The position numbers were made by a program, and so were the translations under genes. This document shows, piece by piece, positions 7,284 to 16,424 of a DNA stretch of 64,000 bases (its first letter is position 1; every line of letters begins with the position of its first letter). Source of the DNA: Paraburkholderia sp. LEh10 (GTDB lineage: Bacteria > Pseudomonadota > Gammaproteobacteria > Burkholderiales > Burkholderiaceae); the NCBI RefSeq assembly GCF_017814945.1, contig NZ_JAGIPX010000038.1, forward strand, positions 20,475 to 84,474, written 5' to 3'. Below the pieces are notes generated by a model. That model was given only the letters and a program-made list of their open reading frames with translations. It was not told the origin of the DNA and searched no databases.

Positions 7284-8726
7284 TCAGATCGTGCCGAACA
7301 ACGCGCGCGGCCGGTCGCGCAATGCATTCGCGAGCGTCTGCAATGCGCTCACCAGTTGCTCGCGCGAAGACGCGCACGCGAGATTGATTCGCACGCCATG
7401 CTCGACTTCGGCGCGATCGACGGCAAATGCCGACGAAGGCATCACGACCACGCCGCGCGCCTTGGCATTCGCGGCGAAATCGTCGGCGCGCCACGGCGGC
7501 GGCAACTTGAGCCACACGAACATGCACGCCGGGTCGGAATCCAGCCATTCCTGCGGCAGAATCTGCCGCGCGAGATCGTGCCGCACGCGGATCTCGGCGA
7601 GCTGCGCATCCATGATGCGGCGCGCGGTGCCGTCCTCGATCCACATCGTCGCAATCAGCATCGACATCGGCGCTGGCATCCACGCCGTCGTGCGCACGGC
7701 CTCCGCGCAAAGCGCGGAGCGCTCGGGCGGACTGGCCAGAAAGCCCAGCCGCAGCCCGGGCGCGAGAATCTTCGATGTCGCCGCGATGTGGAACGTCAGT
7801 TCCGGGCAAAGGCTCGCGAGCGTCGGCAGGCGCTGCGAGACGAGGGGACCGTAGACGTCGTCCTCGATGATCGCCACGCTGTAGCGTCGCGCGATATCGA
7901 CGAGCGCGACGCGCCGTTCGAGACTCATTGTCGTGACGGTCGGGTTTTGCAGATTCGGCACCGTGAAAATGGCCTTGACGGGCACGCGGCTGCAAATGCG
8001 CTCGACCTCATCCGTCATCAGCCCTTCGTGGTCGCTCGGCACGCTGACGATCTCGAACTGGAACACGGGCGCGAGCGCTTTCAGGCCGTAATAGGTGAGC
8101 CGGTCGGCGATGATCACGCCGTCCGTGCCGATCAGGCTGTTGAGCACGGCATACAGGCCGTGCTGCGCGCCGCTCGTCACGACGACATGCTCGGGCGAAG
8201 GCGTGAAGCCGGGCGCGGCCATCCACTTCGCGCCGGCGGCGCGCGCCCATGCGGGTCCTTGCGGCGGCTGATATTCCTGTAGCGACGCATAGCGCGGATC
8301 GCGCGGCAGATCGGCGAGCGTCGTTGCGAGGCAGGACAGAAACTCGCCCGTCGCCGGCCGGTTGACGGTCAGATCGATTGCGCCGCTCGGGGCGGCGTTC
8401 GGCGCGCTGGCCGTTTCGACGCGCGGCATCGCGCCGCCCGTCACGAGCGAGCCGCGCCGCTTGCTGCCGATCACCAGCCCGCGCAACTGCAACTCCTTGT
8501 AGGCGCGCGAAACCGTCGACACGTTGATGCCGAGTTCCGTCGCCAGCTGGCGCTGCGGAGGCAGCCGGCTGCCGGGCGGATAGATGCCGCCGCGAATCTC
8601 GTCTTCGATCGACGCCGACACCTCGATATAGGTCGCGCGTTTTGTCTGGACCTGATCGCCGTTTGTCTGGGCGGCTTCGGCGCTGGCGCCGTTGCTGTGT
8701 GCTGCTTTGTGTCTGCTGGAAGCCAT
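7284..8726 (-). CDS. MocR-type PLP-dependent GntR-family regulator
   Basis: A 480-residue regulator. Residues about 30-100 are a GntR winged helix (PPGSRLPPQRQLATELGINVSTVSRAYKEL). The rest is a class I aminotransferase-like domain with DDVYGP and the PLP lysine in ATSKILAPGLRLGF. MocR proteins sense amino acids or vitamins through PLP. It is transcribed away from an amino-acid permease/dehydrogenase pair; inverted and direct repeats in the gap (8746-8934) are the probable binding sites. The divergent pair makes it the likely local activator or repressor of D-amino-acid use. The effector cannot be read from the sequence. Confidence 0.93.
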   Translation of the reverse strand: MASSRHKAAHSNGASAEAAQTNGDQVQTKRATYIEVSASIEDEIRGGIYPPGSRLPPQRQLATELGINVSTVSRAYKELQLRGLVIGSKRRGSLVTGGAMPRVETASAPNAAPSGAIDLTVNRPATGEFLSCLATTLADLPRDPRYASLQEYQPPQGPAWARAAGAKWMAAPGFTPSPEHVVVTSGAQHGLYAVLNSLIGTDGVIIADRLTYYGLKALAPVFQFEIVSVPSDHEGLMTDEVERICSRVPVKAIFTVPNLQNPTVTTMSLERRVALVDIARRYSVAIIEDDVYGPLVSQRLPTLASLCPELTFHIAATSKILAPGLRLGFLASPPERSALCAEAVRTTAWMPAPMSMLIATMWIEDGTARRIMDAQLAEIRVRHDLARQILPQEWLDSDPACMFVWLKLPPPWRADDFAANAKARGVVVMPSSAFAVDRAEVEHGVRINLACASSREQLVSALQTLANALRDRPRALFGTI

Positions 8727-8745
8727 CGTCTTGCCCTGTCTCCAT

Positions 8746-8934
8746 ACAAAACAGGTTTTGTCTGCCTGTTTGTGCCAGTTCGCCGGATTTTATACCAGAT
8801 ACGCGTCCTTGCCACGTCTTTCAAGGCTCCGCAAGGAATGCGCCCAGCCAGGCCAGGGAAAGTCCTGGACCACACAATGAGCTTTTTAATTGCACACAAA
8901 AATCGGTTGTGTGATCCTTTGAATCAGGTTTTGT
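8746..8934. promoter_or_regulatory. MocR/permease divergent control region with repeats
   Basis: Three elements stand out. First, an inverted repeat ACAAAAC-AG-GTTTTGT at 8746-8761. Second, an inverted repeat CACACAA / TTGTGTG at 8893-8913 with a 7-base spacer. Third, the 10-mer CAGGTTTTGT occurs at 8752-8761 and again at 8925-8934. MocR regulators commonly bind direct repeats between their own gene and the target. The match to that expectation is good, but binding is inferred. Confidence 0.6.
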
Positions 8935-8975
8935 GTGGTTTCAAATTGCAGGATCGAGCCGGAAGGAGATTTCGC

Positions 8976-10427
8976 ATGGCAGACAGCAGTACACACGTTC
9001 GCGCGCCGCGCGACACGCACGAAAGCGGGACGCCGCGGCTTGGCGTCGCGTTGCGCCAGCGTCACGTCACGATGATTTCGCTCGGCGGCATCATCGGCGC
9101 TGGGCTGTTCGTGGGCAGCAGCGCGACGCTGAGCACGGTCGGGCCGGCTGCGGCGCTGTCGTATCTGGTGGCGGGCATCGTCGTGCTGATGGTGATGCGC
9201 ATGCTCGGCGAGATGGCGCTCGCCGTGCCGGGCGTGGGCTCGTTCACCGAATACGCGCGCATTGGCCTCGGCGACTGGGCGGGTTTCACGAGCGGGTGGC
9301 TGTACTGGTACTTCTGGGTGATCGTCGTCGCGGTGGAGGCGGTGGCGGGGGCGGCGATCCTGCAACGCTGGATACCCGCGCCCGTATGGATGATCGGACT
9401 CGTGCTGCTGTCGGTGATGACGTTCGTCAATCTGATGTCGGTGAAGTCATATGGCGAATTCGAATTCTGGTTCGCGTCGATCAAGGTCGCGGCCATCATC
9501 GTGTTCATCGCGATCGGCGCCGCATGGGTTTTCGGTCTCGGTCATACGCACAGCGCGTGGAGCAATCTGACGGCCTCGAAAGGCTTCTTGCCGTTCGGCA
9601 TGATGTCGGTGTTCGCGGCCGTGCCGACCGTGATCTTTGCCGTCGGCGGCGCGGAAATCGCGACGATCGCGGCAGCGGAATCGGACAATCCCGCGAAGAG
9701 CGTCGCCGCGATGACGCGCTCGGTGATCCTGCGCGTGATCACGTTCTACGTGGGCTCGATGTTCCTGATCGCGTGCATCGTGCCGTGGACCAGCATCGTC
9801 ACGGGACATTCGCCGTTCGTCGCCGCGCTCGAGACAATGCGCGTGCCGGGCTCGGCGGACATCATGAACGCGATCGTGCTCGTCGCCGTGCTGTCGGCGC
9901 TGAACTCGGGGCTGTACGTGTCGTCGCGGATCCTGTTCCGCCTCGCCGGCCGGGGCGCCGCGCCGCGCGCGCTGTTGCGCCTGACGCCGTCGCGCGTGCC
10001 ACGCCTTGCCGTGCTGTTGAGCAGCGTGGTGGGCTACGTGGCGATCATCGCGGCAATCGTGTCGCCGCAGGGCGTGTTCCTGTTCCTCGTGAACGCATCG
10101 GGCGCAGTGATGCTGTTCGTCTATCTCGCGACAGCGCTTGCGCAGATCCGCATTCGCCGTCGACTCGAACGCAATGGCGAACAACCCGAACTGCCGATGT
10201 GGCTTTTCCCGTGGTTGTCGTATGCCGTCGTCGCCGCGATCGTTGGAGTGCTGATCGCGATGGGCATGGATGCCGAACTGCGGCCGCAGTTGATGGCGAG
10301 CATCGCGAGTCTCGCGGTTGCGTCGGCGGCATGGCTGCTCGGCGCGAGGCGGCGCAATGCGGATGAGGGCACGCGCACGGGCTATCTGTCAGCGGTCGAT
10401 GGACGCGCGTTGTCGGGAGAGCGGTAA
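8976..10427 (+). CDS. Amino acid permease (APC superfamily, AAT/GABA-permease-like)
   Basis: A 483-residue inner-membrane transporter with about 12 hydrophobic segments. The first helix region contains the APC signature ISLGGIIGAGLFVGSSA, and VGGAEIATIAAAESDNPAKS is the conserved AAT-family loop. GGAAGGAG precedes ATG 8976; earlier in-frame starts run through the regulatory region and are unlikely. Its TAA stop overlaps the next gene's ATG by one base, implying translational coupling. With the dehydrogenase behind it, it likely imports the amino acid that enzyme oxidises. Confidence 0.92.
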   Translation: MADSSTHVRAPRDTHESGTPRLGVALRQRHVTMISLGGIIGAGLFVGSSATLSTVGPAAALSYLVAGIVVLMVMRMLGEMALAVPGVGSFTEYARIGLGDWAGFTSGWLYWYFWVIVVAVEAVAGAAILQRWIPAPVWMIGLVLLSVMTFVNLMSVKSYGEFEFWFASIKVAAIIVFIAIGAAWVFGLGHTHSAWSNLTASKGFLPFGMMSVFAAVPTVIFAVGGAEIATIAAAESDNPAKSVAAMTRSVILRVITFYVGSMFLIACIVPWTSIVTGHSPFVAALETMRVPGSADIMNAIVLVAVLSALNSGLYVSSRILFRLAGRGAAPRALLRLTPSRVPRLAVLLSSVVGYVAIIAAIVSPQGVFLFLVNASGAVMLFVYLATALAQIRIRRRLERNGEQPELPMWLFPWLSYAVVAAIVGVLIAMGMDAELRPQLMASIASLAVASAAWLLGARRRNADEGTRTGYLSAVDGRALSGER

Positions 10428-11659
10428 TGGCAGAGGTTGGCATTGTCGGCGCGGGTTTCATCGGGCTTGCGAGCGCCGGCTGGCTGATGCGTGACGGGCA
10501 TCGCGTGACGCTGTTCGATCCGTCCGGCGTCGCGCAGGGCGCGTCGTTCGGCAACGCGGGCACGTTCGCGCCGTACGGCTGCATTCCCGTGAACAACCCT
10601 TCCGTGTTTCGCGACCTGCCGCGCTTTCTGTTGTCGAGCGAGAGCCCGTTCCGGCTGCGCTGGAGCTATCTGCCGCATATGTTGCCTTGGCTCGCGCGCT
10701 TCATGATCAGTTCGACGCAGCGCCGCTATGAAGCGAGCGCCAGCGCGCTCGCCGCGCTGCTTGCGCAAGCGCAGGCCGGTTATGAGCCGCTGCTCGAAGA
10801 AGCCGCGCTTTCGAGGTATGTCCGGCCGCGCGAGTGCCTTTATCTGTATTCAAGCGGCGCGTCGTTCGATGCGTCGCGCGCTTCGCTGAACTTGCGCGAA
10901 CAGCTTGGCGTGTCGTTCGACGTGCTGTCCGGCGACGACGTGAGGAAGCTGGAGCCATCCCTCGCGCCGATTTTCGAGCGCGGCGTGCTCTTTAGCGATA
11001 GCTGGCATTTCTCAGATCCGCAGGGCTATCTGCTGACGCTGTACGAGATGCTCGCGGCGCGCGGCCTCAAGCTCCAACGCAAGAACGTGAGCGAGGTCGC
11101 GCCTGCACCGGAAGGCGTCACGTTGACGACGGACGACGGCACGCCGCGCCGCTTCGATCATGTCGTGATCGCGACGGGCGCGCGCTCGGCGAAATTCGCC
11201 GCGCAATGCGGCGACCGTGTGCCGCTCGACACGGAGCGCGGCTATCACGTGCGCTATCGCGGCGCGTCGCAACTAATTTCGCGGCCGGTCGGCTGGGCCG
11301 AGCGCGGCTTTTACATGACGCCGATGGAAGACGGCGTGCGCGTCGCGGGCACCGTCGAGCTGGGCGGCTTCAGCGACGTGCGCAACCGTTCGCTGATCGA
11401 CCTGCTGACGTTTTCGTCGAAGCGGGCGTTGCCGGGGTTGCAGCAGCCCGACAGCACGTGGCTGGGTTTCCGGCCCACGCTGCCCGACGGAGTGCCCGTG
11501 CTGGGGCGCGCAAGCGCCAGCGAACGGGTGATCTATGCATTCGGCCACCAGCATCTGGGGCTGACGCTCGCGGGCGTCAGCGGTCGCATCGTGGCGGATC
11601 TCGTTGCGCGGCGCGCGCCGCCGCTCGACCTGGCGCGCTACGCGGCGACACGATTTTGA
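10427..11659 (+). CDS. FAD-dependent D-amino acid dehydrogenase (DadA-like)
   Basis: A 410-residue DAO-family flavoprotein. The N-terminal GAGFIGLASAGWLMRDGH is the FAD dinucleotide motif. GASFGNAGTFAPYGCIPV is typical of DadA-type dehydrogenases, and the C-terminal HQHLGLTLAGVSGRIVADL is the closing FAD-binding motif. It should deaminate a D-amino acid (or a related secondary amine) and pass electrons to the respiratory chain. It overlaps the permease stop codon by one base. The MocR gene across the gap is the probable regulator. The exact substrate is not readable. Confidence 0.9.
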   Translation: MAEVGIVGAGFIGLASAGWLMRDGHRVTLFDPSGVAQGASFGNAGTFAPYGCIPVNNPSVFRDLPRFLLSSESPFRLRWSYLPHMLPWLARFMISSTQRRYEASASALAALLAQAQAGYEPLLEEAALSRYVRPRECLYLYSSGASFDASRASLNLREQLGVSFDVLSGDDVRKLEPSLAPIFERGVLFSDSWHFSDPQGYLLTLYEMLAARGLKLQRKNVSEVAPAPEGVTLTTDDGTPRRFDHVVIATGARSAKFAAQCGDRVPLDTERGYHVRYRGASQLISRPVGWAERGFYMTPMEDGVRVAGTVELGGFSDVRNRSLIDLLTFSSKRALPGLQQPDSTWLGFRPTLPDGVPVLGRASASERVIYAFGHQHLGLTLAGVSGRIVADLVARRAPPLDLARYAATRF

Positions 11660-11759
11660 TTGATTGAATGGTTGACGTATTGGGACGACATCGACGCGTC
11701 GCGCATCGGGTCGCTCGACAGGCAAAGAGCGCGACATGGCTCATCGACAGGAGCGCATT

Positions 11760-12908
11760 ATGAATCGACGTACATGGCTGATCAGGTTGGCAGTTTGCGC
11801 TCTTGCAGCGCAAGCATCGTTTGCATTTGCCGCCGATCCGGAGGTGGTCAAGATTGGTTTTGTCGGTCCGCTGACGGGCCCCGTCGCACGGGTCGGCAAG
11901 GACCTTCAATATGGCGCGCAACTGGCGCTCGACGAAGAAAACGCGAAGCATCCGACCATCGCGGGCAAACCCGTGAAATTCGTGCTCGACGTGCAGGACG
12001 ATCAGGCCGATCCGCGCGTCGCGATTCAGGTCGCGCAAAAGCTGGTCGACGACGGCGTGGTCGGCGTGATCGGCCACTACAACTCGGGGTGCAGCATTCC
12101 CGCGTCGGCGGTCTATCATTCGGCCAATGTCGCGATGATCACGCCGGGCTCGACCAACCCGCAACTGACCAAGCAGGGCTTCAAGAACGTGTTCCGCACG
12201 ATGGGGCATGACGGCGTCGGCGGCGTGGTGGCGGGGCATTTCGTCGTCGAGCAGATGAAGGCCAAACGCATCGGCATCATCGACGACCGCACGGCGTTCG
12301 GTCAGGGCCTCGCCGATGCGTTCGAGAAGGGCGTGAAGGAGGCGAACGGCAACATCGTCGATCGCGAATTCACGAATGACAAGGCCGTCGACTTCCGCGC
12401 GATTCTGACTTCGCTGAAGAGCAAGAATGTCGATGTGATTTTCTTCGGCGGGCTGGACGAACAGGGCGCAATGCTCGTCAAGCAGATGCGCTCGCTCGGC
12501 ATGCAGACGCAGCTGTTCGGCGCGGGCGCGCTCAAGAGCAACGCATTCCTGCAGATCGCCGGACCTTCCGGCGAGCGTACGCAAGATCTCGAACCGGGAC
12601 CCGCGCTCGACAAGCTGCCGGCCGCGCAGGACTTCGGCAAGCGCTACAAGGCGCGCTTCAACCAGGATGTCGAACTGTACGCGCCGTTTGCGTACGACGC
12701 CGCGCTCGCGATGCTCAAGGCAATTCACGACGCCAACTCGCTCGACCGGCAGAAGATCGTCGAGAGTCTCGCGAAGGTCTCGCTGACGGGCGTGACGGGC
12801 AAGATCACGTTCGATCCGTACGGCGATCTGATCAAGCCGCCCTACACGCTGTTCGAAGTGCAGCAGGGTCAGTGGAAGAGCATCAAGACGGTTGGCGGCG
12901 GTGCTTGA
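11760..12908 (+). CDS. Branched-chain-amino-acid-type ABC substrate-binding protein (LivJ-like)
   Basis: A 382-residue periplasmic binding protein starting at ATG 11760 behind CAGGAG, with a signal peptide ending near FAFAADPE. The mature part begins VVKIGFVGPLTGPVA, typical of LivJ/LivK proteins, followed by GVIGHYNSGCSIPAS and the FAYDAALAMLKAI region. No permease or ATPase genes of a Liv system are nearby, so it must use a transporter encoded elsewhere. It lies 100 bp after the dehydrogenase and may be part of the same amino-acid-use group. Confidence 0.92.
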   Translation: MNRRTWLIRLAVCALAAQASFAFAADPEVVKIGFVGPLTGPVARVGKDLQYGAQLALDEENAKHPTIAGKPVKFVLDVQDDQADPRVAIQVAQKLVDDGVVGVIGHYNSGCSIPASAVYHSANVAMITPGSTNPQLTKQGFKNVFRTMGHDGVGGVVAGHFVVEQMKAKRIGIIDDRTAFGQGLADAFEKGVKEANGNIVDREFTNDKAVDFRAILTSLKSKNVDVIFFGGLDEQGAMLVKQMRSLGMQTQLFGAGALKSNAFLQIAGPSGERTQDLEPGPALDKLPAAQDFGKRYKARFNQDVELYAPFAYDAALAMLKAIHDANSLDRQKIVESLAKVSLTGVTGKITFDPYGDLIKPPYTLFEVQQGQWKSIKTVGGGA

Positions 12909-12921
12909 TCGCAAGCGTGTT

Positions 12922-12950
12922 GTAACGGCGCGCGATTTGCGCGCCGTTAC
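12922..12950. terminator. Bidirectional terminator hairpin
   Basis: Perfect 12-bp arms GTAACGGCGCGC / GCGCGCCGTTAC around a 5-base loop, placed exactly between the converging livJ-like and GNAT genes. It would fold on either strand; there is no long T-run. Confidence 0.7.
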
Positions 12951-12995
12951 GCGCGTTTGGACGTCGTTGAAAACCTCGCGCAGCAGTGGCGCTAG

Positions 12996-13460
12996 TCACA
13001 GGTCGAGTTCCAGAAACCGCGTGCCTTCTATCGGATTGAACACATAGGCGGAGATCGGCCTGAATCCCAGCGACGCATAGAGCCGTTGCGCAGCCTGCAT
13101 GGTCGGCAGCGTATCGAGGCGCATCTTGCGGTAGCCCGCTTCTCTTGCCGCGTGCAAGATGGCTTGCGCGAGGCGTCTGCCGAGTTGCTGGCCACGGCCT
13201 GCGGGGCGCACATACAGGCGCTTCATTTCGCAGATGTCGTGCTCGAACGGCCGTAAGGCGGCGCAGCCGACGAGTTCTTCTTCGCGCCACGCGAGCAGAA
13301 TGATGCCGCCCGGCGGCGCGTATTTGCCGGGCAGCGCAGCCAGTTCCGCGTCGAATGACTGGAAGCCCAGATCGACGCCGAGGCTTTCGGCGTATTCGCG
13401 GAAGATCGTGCGCACCGCGTCGATGTCTTCCGGAAAGCGAGCGGGCTGGATCTGGGCCAT
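12996..13460 (-). CDS. GNAT family N-acetyltransferase
   Basis: 154 residues from ATG 13460 (MAQIQPARFPEDID), chosen because upstream extension has no family features. The acetyl-CoA site is visible as VRPAGRGQQLGRRLAQAIL (Q/RxxGxG/A), preceded by EMKRLYV and followed by LYASLGFRPI. The acceptor substrate is unknown. It is convergent with the livJ-like gene. Confidence 0.9.
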   Translation of the reverse strand: MAQIQPARFPEDIDAVRTIFREYAESLGVDLGFQSFDAELAALPGKYAPPGGIILLAWREEELVGCAALRPFEHDICEMKRLYVRPAGRGQQLGRRLAQAILHAAREAGYRKMRLDTLPTMQAAQRLYASLGFRPISAYVFNPIEGTRFLELDL

Positions 13461-13531
13461 CGAAGCGCTTTGACGATGCGTGGATGCTTGTAGTGTAGTC
13501 GCCGTTCGCGTTTTGTTCCCGGCGAACGCGC

Positions 13532-14344
13532 TCATGCCTCGCGCCGTTGCCCGCTTCGAGCCGATGCTTCGTTCAACTCGCCTTCGAGTTCTTCCAGTTC
13601 GAGGCAATGCGTACGATCGTGGTCGAGAAGTTCACGCACGATTTCTTCGAGGGTCATGCGGCGCACGCCGTCGCGAAGTCCGCAGCGGGCTAATTGGTCG
13701 GGTCGAAGCTTTGCGAGCGTGCCGCAAAGACGCCGCCGGGACTGCGTGAATGCCCGCACGGCATCGGCCATCTCCTGATGCAGGTAGTCGCGCTGCTCTG
13801 CGAGCAACGTGCCGTCGACGGAATCGATCACGGGCAGTTGCTTCGTTCTGATGGCCGCGATCCGGTCAGCGAAAACGGCGTCGAGATCGCGCAAATGGCA
13901 CGCATGCTCGACGAGCGCAAAGCCCGTCCCGTTGGGCCGTTGCCGCCATTGGGAGGCGGGCACGCGCGCGACCAGGTCGGAGAACTTTTGCGGCATGAGC
14001 GCAAGCATTTCGATGACCTCGGCAAGGGCCAGACGCACGGGCCGCGGGCTGAACACGGTGCCATAGCTGAACAGCGCGCCGCCGACCCGGCCTCGTGCCT
14101 GCGCGACTTCATGGCCGTTTCTGCGCATGATTTCCGCGACCATCGCGCCACAAAATTGCCTGGCTGTCGCGTCGTGTTCGACTTCGGGAAACTTCTGGCC
14201 GATCTCGTCGGTTGCCGCGGCTATGGCTGCAACGCCGGCGCGCGATAGTGCAGCGAACTCGATATAGCGGTCGGGCCGGTCGAGCAGTGCTTCGAGCTGC
14301 TGTCCAAGTGGTGTGGTCCTGAATCTGTCGAAACGGGAATGCAT
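13532..14344 (-). CDS. DinB-like domain protein
   Basis: 270 residues from ATG 14344, which has GAAGG seven bases upstream; an in-frame ATG at 14362 is the alternative. The central and C-terminal part (about 110-260) looks like a DinB/YfiT four-helix bundle, with FALVEHACHLRDLDAVFADRI, RDYLHQEM and LLDHDRTHCLELEEL supplying histidines of the kind that bind a metal. Many such proteins are thiol transferases of unknown substrate. A strong palindrome covers the promoter (14371-14395), so expression is probably repressor-controlled. Confidence 0.75.
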   Translation of the reverse strand: MHSRFDRFRTTPLGQQLEALLDRPDRYIEFAALSRAGVAAIAAATDEIGQKFPEVEHDATARQFCGAMVAEIMRRNGHEVAQARGRVGGALFSYGTVFSPRPVRLALAEVIEMLALMPQKFSDLVARVPASQWRQRPNGTGFALVEHACHLRDLDAVFADRIAAIRTKQLPVIDSVDGTLLAEQRDYLHQEMADAVRAFTQSRRRLCGTLAKLRPDQLARCGLRDGVRRMTLEEIVRELLDHDRTHCLELEELEGELNEASARSGQRREA

Positions 14345-14370
14345 GTGCGTGCCTTCGTCCATTTAGAATA

Positions 14371-14395
14371 GTAACGTAGCAAAACGATACGTTAC
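14371..14395. promoter_or_regulatory. 25-bp palindromic operator before the DinB-like gene
   Basis: Perfect arms GTAACGTA (14371-14378) and TACGTTAC (14388-14395) flank a 9-base centre. On the minus strand it is followed by TATTCT-like sequence that could serve as a -10 box, with transcription starting close to ATG 14362. This is typical of TetR-family operators, but no regulator gene is adjacent. Confidence 0.5.
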
Positions 14396-14823
14396 GACGG
14401 CGCGCGCGGTCAAGTGCTGTGGCGGCGTGTCTCTTTCGGGGATGCAATGGAGTACCGGACGATCGCAACTAACGGTCTTCGCCGACAACCCACTCGCAAA
14501 CGCGGACGCGCAAACCGCGTCTATACGCGGGACCCGATACACCTGTCTCGCTTGTTGCGCAACGACCGAGGCGGCGACGCGCGCGCCCCAATCCGCCCGT
14601 CCCATCGACGGCGCGCATTCGACGAGAGTGCTAGGCTTTGCCCTGATCGCGCTTGGGCCGGTTTCCGCGAACTTTCGCGCTGTTTTCCGGCTCTCAGCGC
14701 AACATGGCCGCACGCCGCAGGCCGATGCCGGACGTCGGCTTGCATTGCGCTTTCGCAGATCGGGCCCTGGCCGCGCCGGCCAATGCGCTCGATCAAGTAG
14801 ACGACCGAGGCGAGGTAACGTGA
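14396..14823. other. Gene-free stretch
   Basis: About 430 bases between the DinB-like gene and the rightward HAD gene. The long open frames here are arginine- and alanine-rich without motifs, as expected by chance in GC-rich DNA. Confidence 0.4.
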
Positions 14824-15513
14824 ATGAACACCCCATCAAGCAACGACGTTGTCTTTCTGTTCGATGTCGATAACACGCTGCTCGACAACGATCACGTACT
14901 GGCCGATTTGCGTGCGCACATGACGCGTCAGTTCGGCGAGGAGAACAGCGCGCGGTATTGGCAGATCTTCGAAGACCTGCGCGGCGAACTGGGCTACGCG
15001 GACTATCTCGGCGCATTGCAGCGCTATCGCAACGAGCATCAGGACGACACGCAACTGCTGCTGATGTCGTGCTATCTGATCGACTATCCGTTTGCGAACC
15101 GCATTTTTCCGGGCGCGCTCGATGCGCTTCGCTACGCGGGCCAGTTCGGCAAGACGGCCATTCTTTCGGATGGCGATGTCGTGTTCCAGCCGCGCAAGGT
15201 GTCCCGCTCAGGCCTATGGGACGAAGTCGAGGGACGGGTGCTGATCTACATCCACAAGGAGCAGATGCTCGAAGACGTGATCGCGCACTATCCCGCGCGG
15301 CATTACGTGATGATCGACGACAAGCTGCGCATCCTCACGGCGATGAAGGAGCAGTGGGGCAGCCGCCTGACGACGATCTTTCCGCGCCAGGGCCACTATG
15401 CGCTCGATGCCGCCGAGATCGCGAAGTACCCTGATCCCGACATCACGATCGAAAGAATTGGCGAACTGACGTCGATCGACCTCGAGGTGTTGACGGCGAA
15501 AGGGCCCAATTAA
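14824..15513 (+). CDS. HAD-superfamily hydrolase
   Basis: A 229-residue haloacid-dehalogenase-type phosphatase. Motif I is FLFDVDNTLLD (nucleophile D14, D16), motif II AILSDGD, and motif IV YVMIDDKLRIL. The cap insertion and YLIDYPF segment resemble uncharacterised HAD proteins of Burkholderia. It acts in the cytoplasm on an unknown phosphorylated metabolite. Confidence 0.9.
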   Translation: MNTPSSNDVVFLFDVDNTLLDNDHVLADLRAHMTRQFGEENSARYWQIFEDLRGELGYADYLGALQRYRNEHQDDTQLLLMSCYLIDYPFANRIFPGALDALRYAGQFGKTAILSDGDVVFQPRKVSRSGLWDEVEGRVLIYIHKEQMLEDVIAHYPARHYVMIDDKLRILTAMKEQWGSRLTTIFPRQGHYALDAAEIAKYPDPDITIERIGELTSIDLEVLTAKGPN

Positions 15514-15533
15514 AGTACGCCCGCAGCGCGCCG

Positions 15534-16394
15534 CTATTCGCTGATCCACTCGCCGCGCAGATCGCTGCCCTGCAACAGTTCGAGCAGGGTGCCCGCCGGT
15601 TGACTGAGTCGCTTCGCGGCAAGCGCGATGAATTCGACATCGGGCAGCACGGGCAGGCTCGCGCTATTCACGGGTGAAGCAAGGCCGCGCGCGGACACGT
15701 ACTGCGACTTCGCGGTGAGCCCGAGCCCGCCGCGCACTGCGGCGATGCTGCCGGCATGGCTGCTGCTCGTGCATACCACTTCCCAGCCAAAGCCTTTCTC
15801 GGCAAGCGCGTTCAACACGACCGCACGCGTGACGCTCGGCTCCGCGACGAGCACGAGCGGCAACGGCTGCTCCACGTCGACCACGGTGCCTGGCCGCGCG
15901 ATCCACTCGAGCCGCGAGCGCAGCAACGGCGTGCCGCGCCGTTCGCCGAGGCGCCGCTTGCCGACGAGCAGATCGATCGAACCGGCGTCCAGCAACTCGT
16001 ACAGGCGGCTCGTCATGCCGATGGTGATTTCCAGCTCGACATCGGGATGCGCGAGGCGAAACGCGGCGAGCACGTTCGGCAACGCGCCGAGCGCAATGTC
16101 GTCCGACGTGCCGAGGCGCACGCGCCCTTTTAGCCGTGGCTTGCGAAACTGCGATTCCGCGCGATTGATGGCTTGCAGGATCACATTCGCATGCACGAGC
16201 AGCGCTTCGCCGTCGGCCGTCATCGCGAGCGAATGCGTGTCGCGCACGAACAGCCGCCTGCCGACGCTTTCTTCGAGACGGCGAATATGTTCGCTGACGC
16301 TCGACTGATTCAGACCGAGCCGTTTGCCGGCTTCCGTGAAGCTGCGGCAGTTGGTGACGGTCGCGAACGTCCTGAGCCAGAGGGGATTGAGCAT
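15534..16394 (-). CDS. LysR-family transcriptional regulator
   Basis: 286 residues from ATG 16394. The N-terminal helix-turn-helix (LRTFATVTNCRSFTEAGKRLGLNQSSVSEHIRRLE) is classical LysR, followed by a periplasmic-binding-like effector domain. It is divergent from an MFS efflux gene. A perfect inverted repeat lies 10 bp upstream of its start, a good LysR box. It therefore likely autoregulates and controls the transporter. Confidence 0.93.
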   Translation of the reverse strand: MLNPLWLRTFATVTNCRSFTEAGKRLGLNQSSVSEHIRRLEESVGRRLFVRDTHSLAMTADGEALLVHANVILQAINRAESQFRKPRLKGRVRLGTSDDIALGALPNVLAAFRLAHPDVELEITIGMTSRLYELLDAGSIDLLVGKRRLGERRGTPLLRSRLEWIARPGTVVDVEQPLPLVLVAEPSVTRAVVLNALAEKGFGWEVVCTSSSHAGSIAAVRGGLGLTAKSQYVSARGLASPVNSASLPVLPDVEFIALAAKRLSQPAGTLLELLQGSDLRGEWISE

Positions 16395-16403
16395 GCGCGC
16401 ATT

Positions 16404-16424
16404 GTCATCGGCATTTGCGATGAC
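16404..16424. promoter_or_regulatory. Probable LysR box
   Basis: Perfect 7-bp arms GTCATCG / CGATGAC around a 7-base centre, with the dyad extended by partial matches on both sides. It lies between the LysR gene and the divergent MFS gene, close to the LysR start, where autorepression sites are usual. Confidence 0.55.
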
